In this document: positions 62,743 to 64,000 of the stretch, one piece after another | Numbering within the stretch: the first letter of the stretch is position 1 | Layout: the number at the start of each line of letters is the position of its first letter | Origin: Parasedimentitalea psychrophila | GTDB lineage: Bacteria; Pseudomonadota; Alphaproteobacteria; Rhodobacterales; Rhodobacteraceae | Direction of reading: 5' to 3' | Assembly: GCF_030285785.1 (NCBI RefSeq) | Contig: NZ_CP127247.1 | Span: forward strand, 1,325,501-1,389,500 | Length of the DNA: 64,000 bases | Position numbers and translations under genes: made by a program | Notes under the pieces: model-generated | The model's database searches: none | Seen by the model: the letters and a program-made list of their open reading frames with translations, nothing else | What the model was told of the DNA's origin: nothing

Positions 62743-62801
62743 AATCCACCACTGGCACCACAACGCAACAGTGGCGGACCCAGCCCTTCAGCAGTCACAG
62801 G

Positions 62802-63236
62802 TTACAGCTTGATCCGATCCAACTCGTTCAACAGATCCAATAGCGCCTCATAGCGATCCTCGCCCATTTCGGCGCGTGTTTTGGCCACCAGCACCAGACT
62901 GGCCTCCAGATTATTGGCAATGACCGCTTCGCCACCCGAGGTGATGGTGATCACCTGCTTGCGCCGGTCCTGCTTGTCCCGCGTGCGGCTGATCATCTTC
63001 TTGTCTTCCAGCTTTTGCAGGATCCGGGTCAGGCTGGGCAACAAAAGACAGGCCTGTTCGGCGATCTGGGTCGGGTCAATGGCACCGCTTTCCTGCACCA
63101 CCCGCAACACCCGCCATTGTTGTTCCGTCAGATCCACATCACTCAGCAATGCGCGGATGGGCCCCATCACCCGCTCGCGAGCACGCAGCAGGGCAATTGG
63201 CAAAGATCGGTTGGTTGTCGGCAGAGCTGTTGTCAT
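62802..63236 (-). CDS. hpaR: MarR-family regulator, HpaR/HpcR-like
   Basis: The 144-aa winged-helix repressor resembles the homoprotocatechuate operon regulator: SLPIALLRARERVMGPIRALLSDVDLTEQQWRVLRVVQESG near 11, PTQIAEQACLLLPSLTRILQKLEDKKMISRTRDKQDRRKQVITIT (55-99). GAGGTGATAA lies before ATG 63236. It is divergent from hpaF with a 113-bp shared region holding two copies of a TAAsTAATTATy word, one of which overlaps its own start codon. Confidence 0.88.
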   Translation of the reverse strand: MTTALPTTNRSLPIALLRARERVMGPIRALLSDVDLTEQQWRVLRVVQESGAIDPTQIAEQACLLLPSLTRILQKLEDKKMISRTRDKQDRRKQVITITSGGEAVIANNLEASLVLVAKTRAEMGEDRYEALLDLLNELDRIKL

Positions 63237-63337
63237 AACTAATTATCACCTCACCGGACCATAAAGGCAATTGCCGCCGTCAAAATTCCAACATTGACCC
63301 ACCATCAACAAATTGCTACACAAGTTAAGTAATTATT
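63236..63337. promoter_or_regulatory. Two TAAsTAATTATy sites in the hpaR-hpaF intergenic region
   Basis: TAACTAATTATC at 63236-63247 and TAAGTAATTATT at 63326-63337 differ at two of twelve bases and lie 90 bp apart, one by each start. AT-rich near-palindromes of this size suit a MarR repressor. Confidence 0.5.
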
Positions 63338-63349
63338 CGGATTGTACTG

Positions 63350-63748
63350 ATGCCACACATCTCACTGGACTATTCCGCCAATCTGGAGCTCTGCGTTGAC
63401 ATGGCATCCCTGTGCGACACCCTGCGCTGCGCCGCCATCAACACCGGCAGCTTTCCGGTTGCCGGGGTGCGGGTTCGCGCCTTTGCCGCAACCCATGTCT
63501 CGATCGCTGACGGTGCGGCAAAGCACGGCTACATCGATATATCCGTGCGGCTTCGCGGCGGCCGCGATCTAGAGACCAGACAGCGCGCCACCCAAGAAAT
63601 TTTTGACGCCGCCCGTGAGTTTCTGGCGCCGGCACTGCAACAGCACTCGATCGCCCTGTCGCTGGAAATGCGCGACATAGATCCGGCACTTGCGCCAAAA
63701 TGCGGCACCATCCGCGATCACCTGCCAAAGGTTGACCAAAATGACTGA
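63350..63748 (+). CDS. hpaF: 5-carboxymethyl-2-hydroxymuconate delta-isomerase
   Basis: HpaF isomerises the ring-cleavage acid of homoprotocatechuate degradation. The 132-aa protein matches the CHMI family: MPHISLDYSANLE (Pro2 would be the catalytic N-terminal proline after Met removal), VRVRAFAATHVSIADG near 41 and HGYIDISVRLRGGRDLETRQRATQEIF near 64. Its stop overlaps the next start by 8 nt (ATGACTGA). Confidence 0.92.
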   Translation: MPHISLDYSANLELCVDMASLCDTLRCAAINTGSFPVAGVRVRAFAATHVSIADGAAKHGYIDISVRLRGGRDLETRQRATQEIFDAAREFLAPALQQHSIALSLEMRDIDPALAPKCGTIRDHLPKVDQND

Positions 63749-64000
63749 GCTGAGCACAAACATCGCCAAGCTGAACGGATATCTGGAGCGGTTCCGCCAG
63801 ACCGGCATTTTGAACCTGATCGCAGGGGAAAGCCGCCCGGCGTTGTCAGGCGCGGTTTTCAACACCCTGTCGCCCACCGATGAAAGCGTCATTTGCAGCG
63901 TTGCACAGGGTGGCAGCGCTGACATCGACGCCGCCGCTCAGGCCGCCAAGGAGGCCTTCCCAGCCTGGCGCGACATGGCCGCGCCTGAGCGCAAGAAGAT
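63741..64000 (+). CDS. hpaE: 5-carboxymethyl-2-hydroxymuconate semialdehyde dehydrogenase, N-terminus only
   Basis: The first 86 codons of an ALDH are present (LIAGESRPALSGAVFNTLSPTDESVICSVAQGGSADIDAAAQAAKEAFPAWRDMAAPERKK), cut by the right edge. The N-terminal ALDH strand pattern and the position after hpaF support HpaE, which oxidises the ring-cleavage semialdehyde. The rest of the homoprotocatechuate operon presumably follows. Confidence 0.82.
   Translation, partial: MTELSTNIAKLNGYLERFRQTGILNLIAGESRPALSGAVFNTLSPTDESVICSVAQGGSADIDAAAQAAKEAFPAWRDMAAPERKK

Overview
The window is GC-rich, gene-dense chromosomal DNA that looks like a marine Rhodobacteraceae (roseobacter-group) alphaproteobacterium. 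Support: form I aerobic CO dehydrogenase genes with a MHYT-LytTR regulator, glcDEF, a tripartite tricarboxylate transporter, a phosphonate-monoester-hydrolase-type enzyme, and leucine genes interrupted by a membrane protein and an exonuclease-like protein. No phage, IS element, integrase or CRISPR array is visible. One tRNA (Pro, anticodon TGG) is present.

Layout. 0-1.7 kb: end of a minus-strand unit with a coiled-coil protein, a small membrane protein and an unknown partial gene. 2-6.2 kb: creatinase, an HGGYW hydrolase, a succinate-semialdehyde dehydrogenase and a single-domain globin. 6.4-9.1 kb: an ECF sigma factor translationally coupled to a membrane-anchored von Willebrand (YfbK-type) protein, preceded by three direct repeats with a 22-bp period. 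9.4-10.0 kb: hsp20 with a likely RpoH promoter and a ROSE-like RNA thermometer. 10.0-11.7 kb: two tandem paralogous secreted trypsin-like proteases. 11.8-16.5 kb: glcDEF and a DUF599 protein. 16.7-31.5 kb: a catabolic island with a ketopantoate-reductase-like enzyme, an SDR, a TIM-barrel isomerase, a GlcG/HbpS-like protein, two 4,5-dihydroxyphthalate-decarboxylase-like proteins, a TctCBA transporter, a kelch propeller, two GntR regulators, and the last two enzymes of aldarate catabolism. These two enzymes turn 5-keto-4-deoxyglucarate into 2-oxoglutarate. 31.7-40.4 kb: coxC next to coxMSLDE-xdhC-(47-aa ORF)-coxG. 40.6-48.6 kb: rlmH, rsfS, leuC, leuD, small membrane proteins, an exonuclease-like protein and leuB. 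48.8-52.8 kb: a nucleotidyltransferase, a DMT transporter, tRNA-Pro, a decayed glycerol-3-phosphate (ugp-like) locus and a HAD hydrolase. 53-57.6 kb: a polyamine-type ABC importer whose second permease has an unusual C-terminal extension. 57.9-62.7 kb: Na/Pi cotransporter, a PMH/sulfatase-family enzyme and glycerate 2-kinase. 62.8-64 kb: start of a homoprotocatechuate cluster (hpaR-like regulator, hpaF, partial hpaE).

How the genes work together. The window is mostly accessory carbon and energy metabolism: creatine, glycolate, an aldarate-linked unknown substrate, CO as an energy supplement, polyamines or related amines, and homoprotocatechuate. Several clusters carry readable regulatory DNA. 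Examples are direct repeats suited to a LytTR protein upstream of coxM, stem-loops directly after both solute-binding-protein genes, a palindrome at glcD, and a shared 12-mer in the hpaR/hpaF region.

The most promising undescribed elements are the 16.7-31.5 kb catabolic island, the sORF inside the cox operon, the repeat-bearing tail on the PotC-like permease, the sigma/vWA pair with its 22-bp repeats, and a motif dispersed between genes. All functional calls rest on reading motifs and family resemblance by eye; no database search was run.
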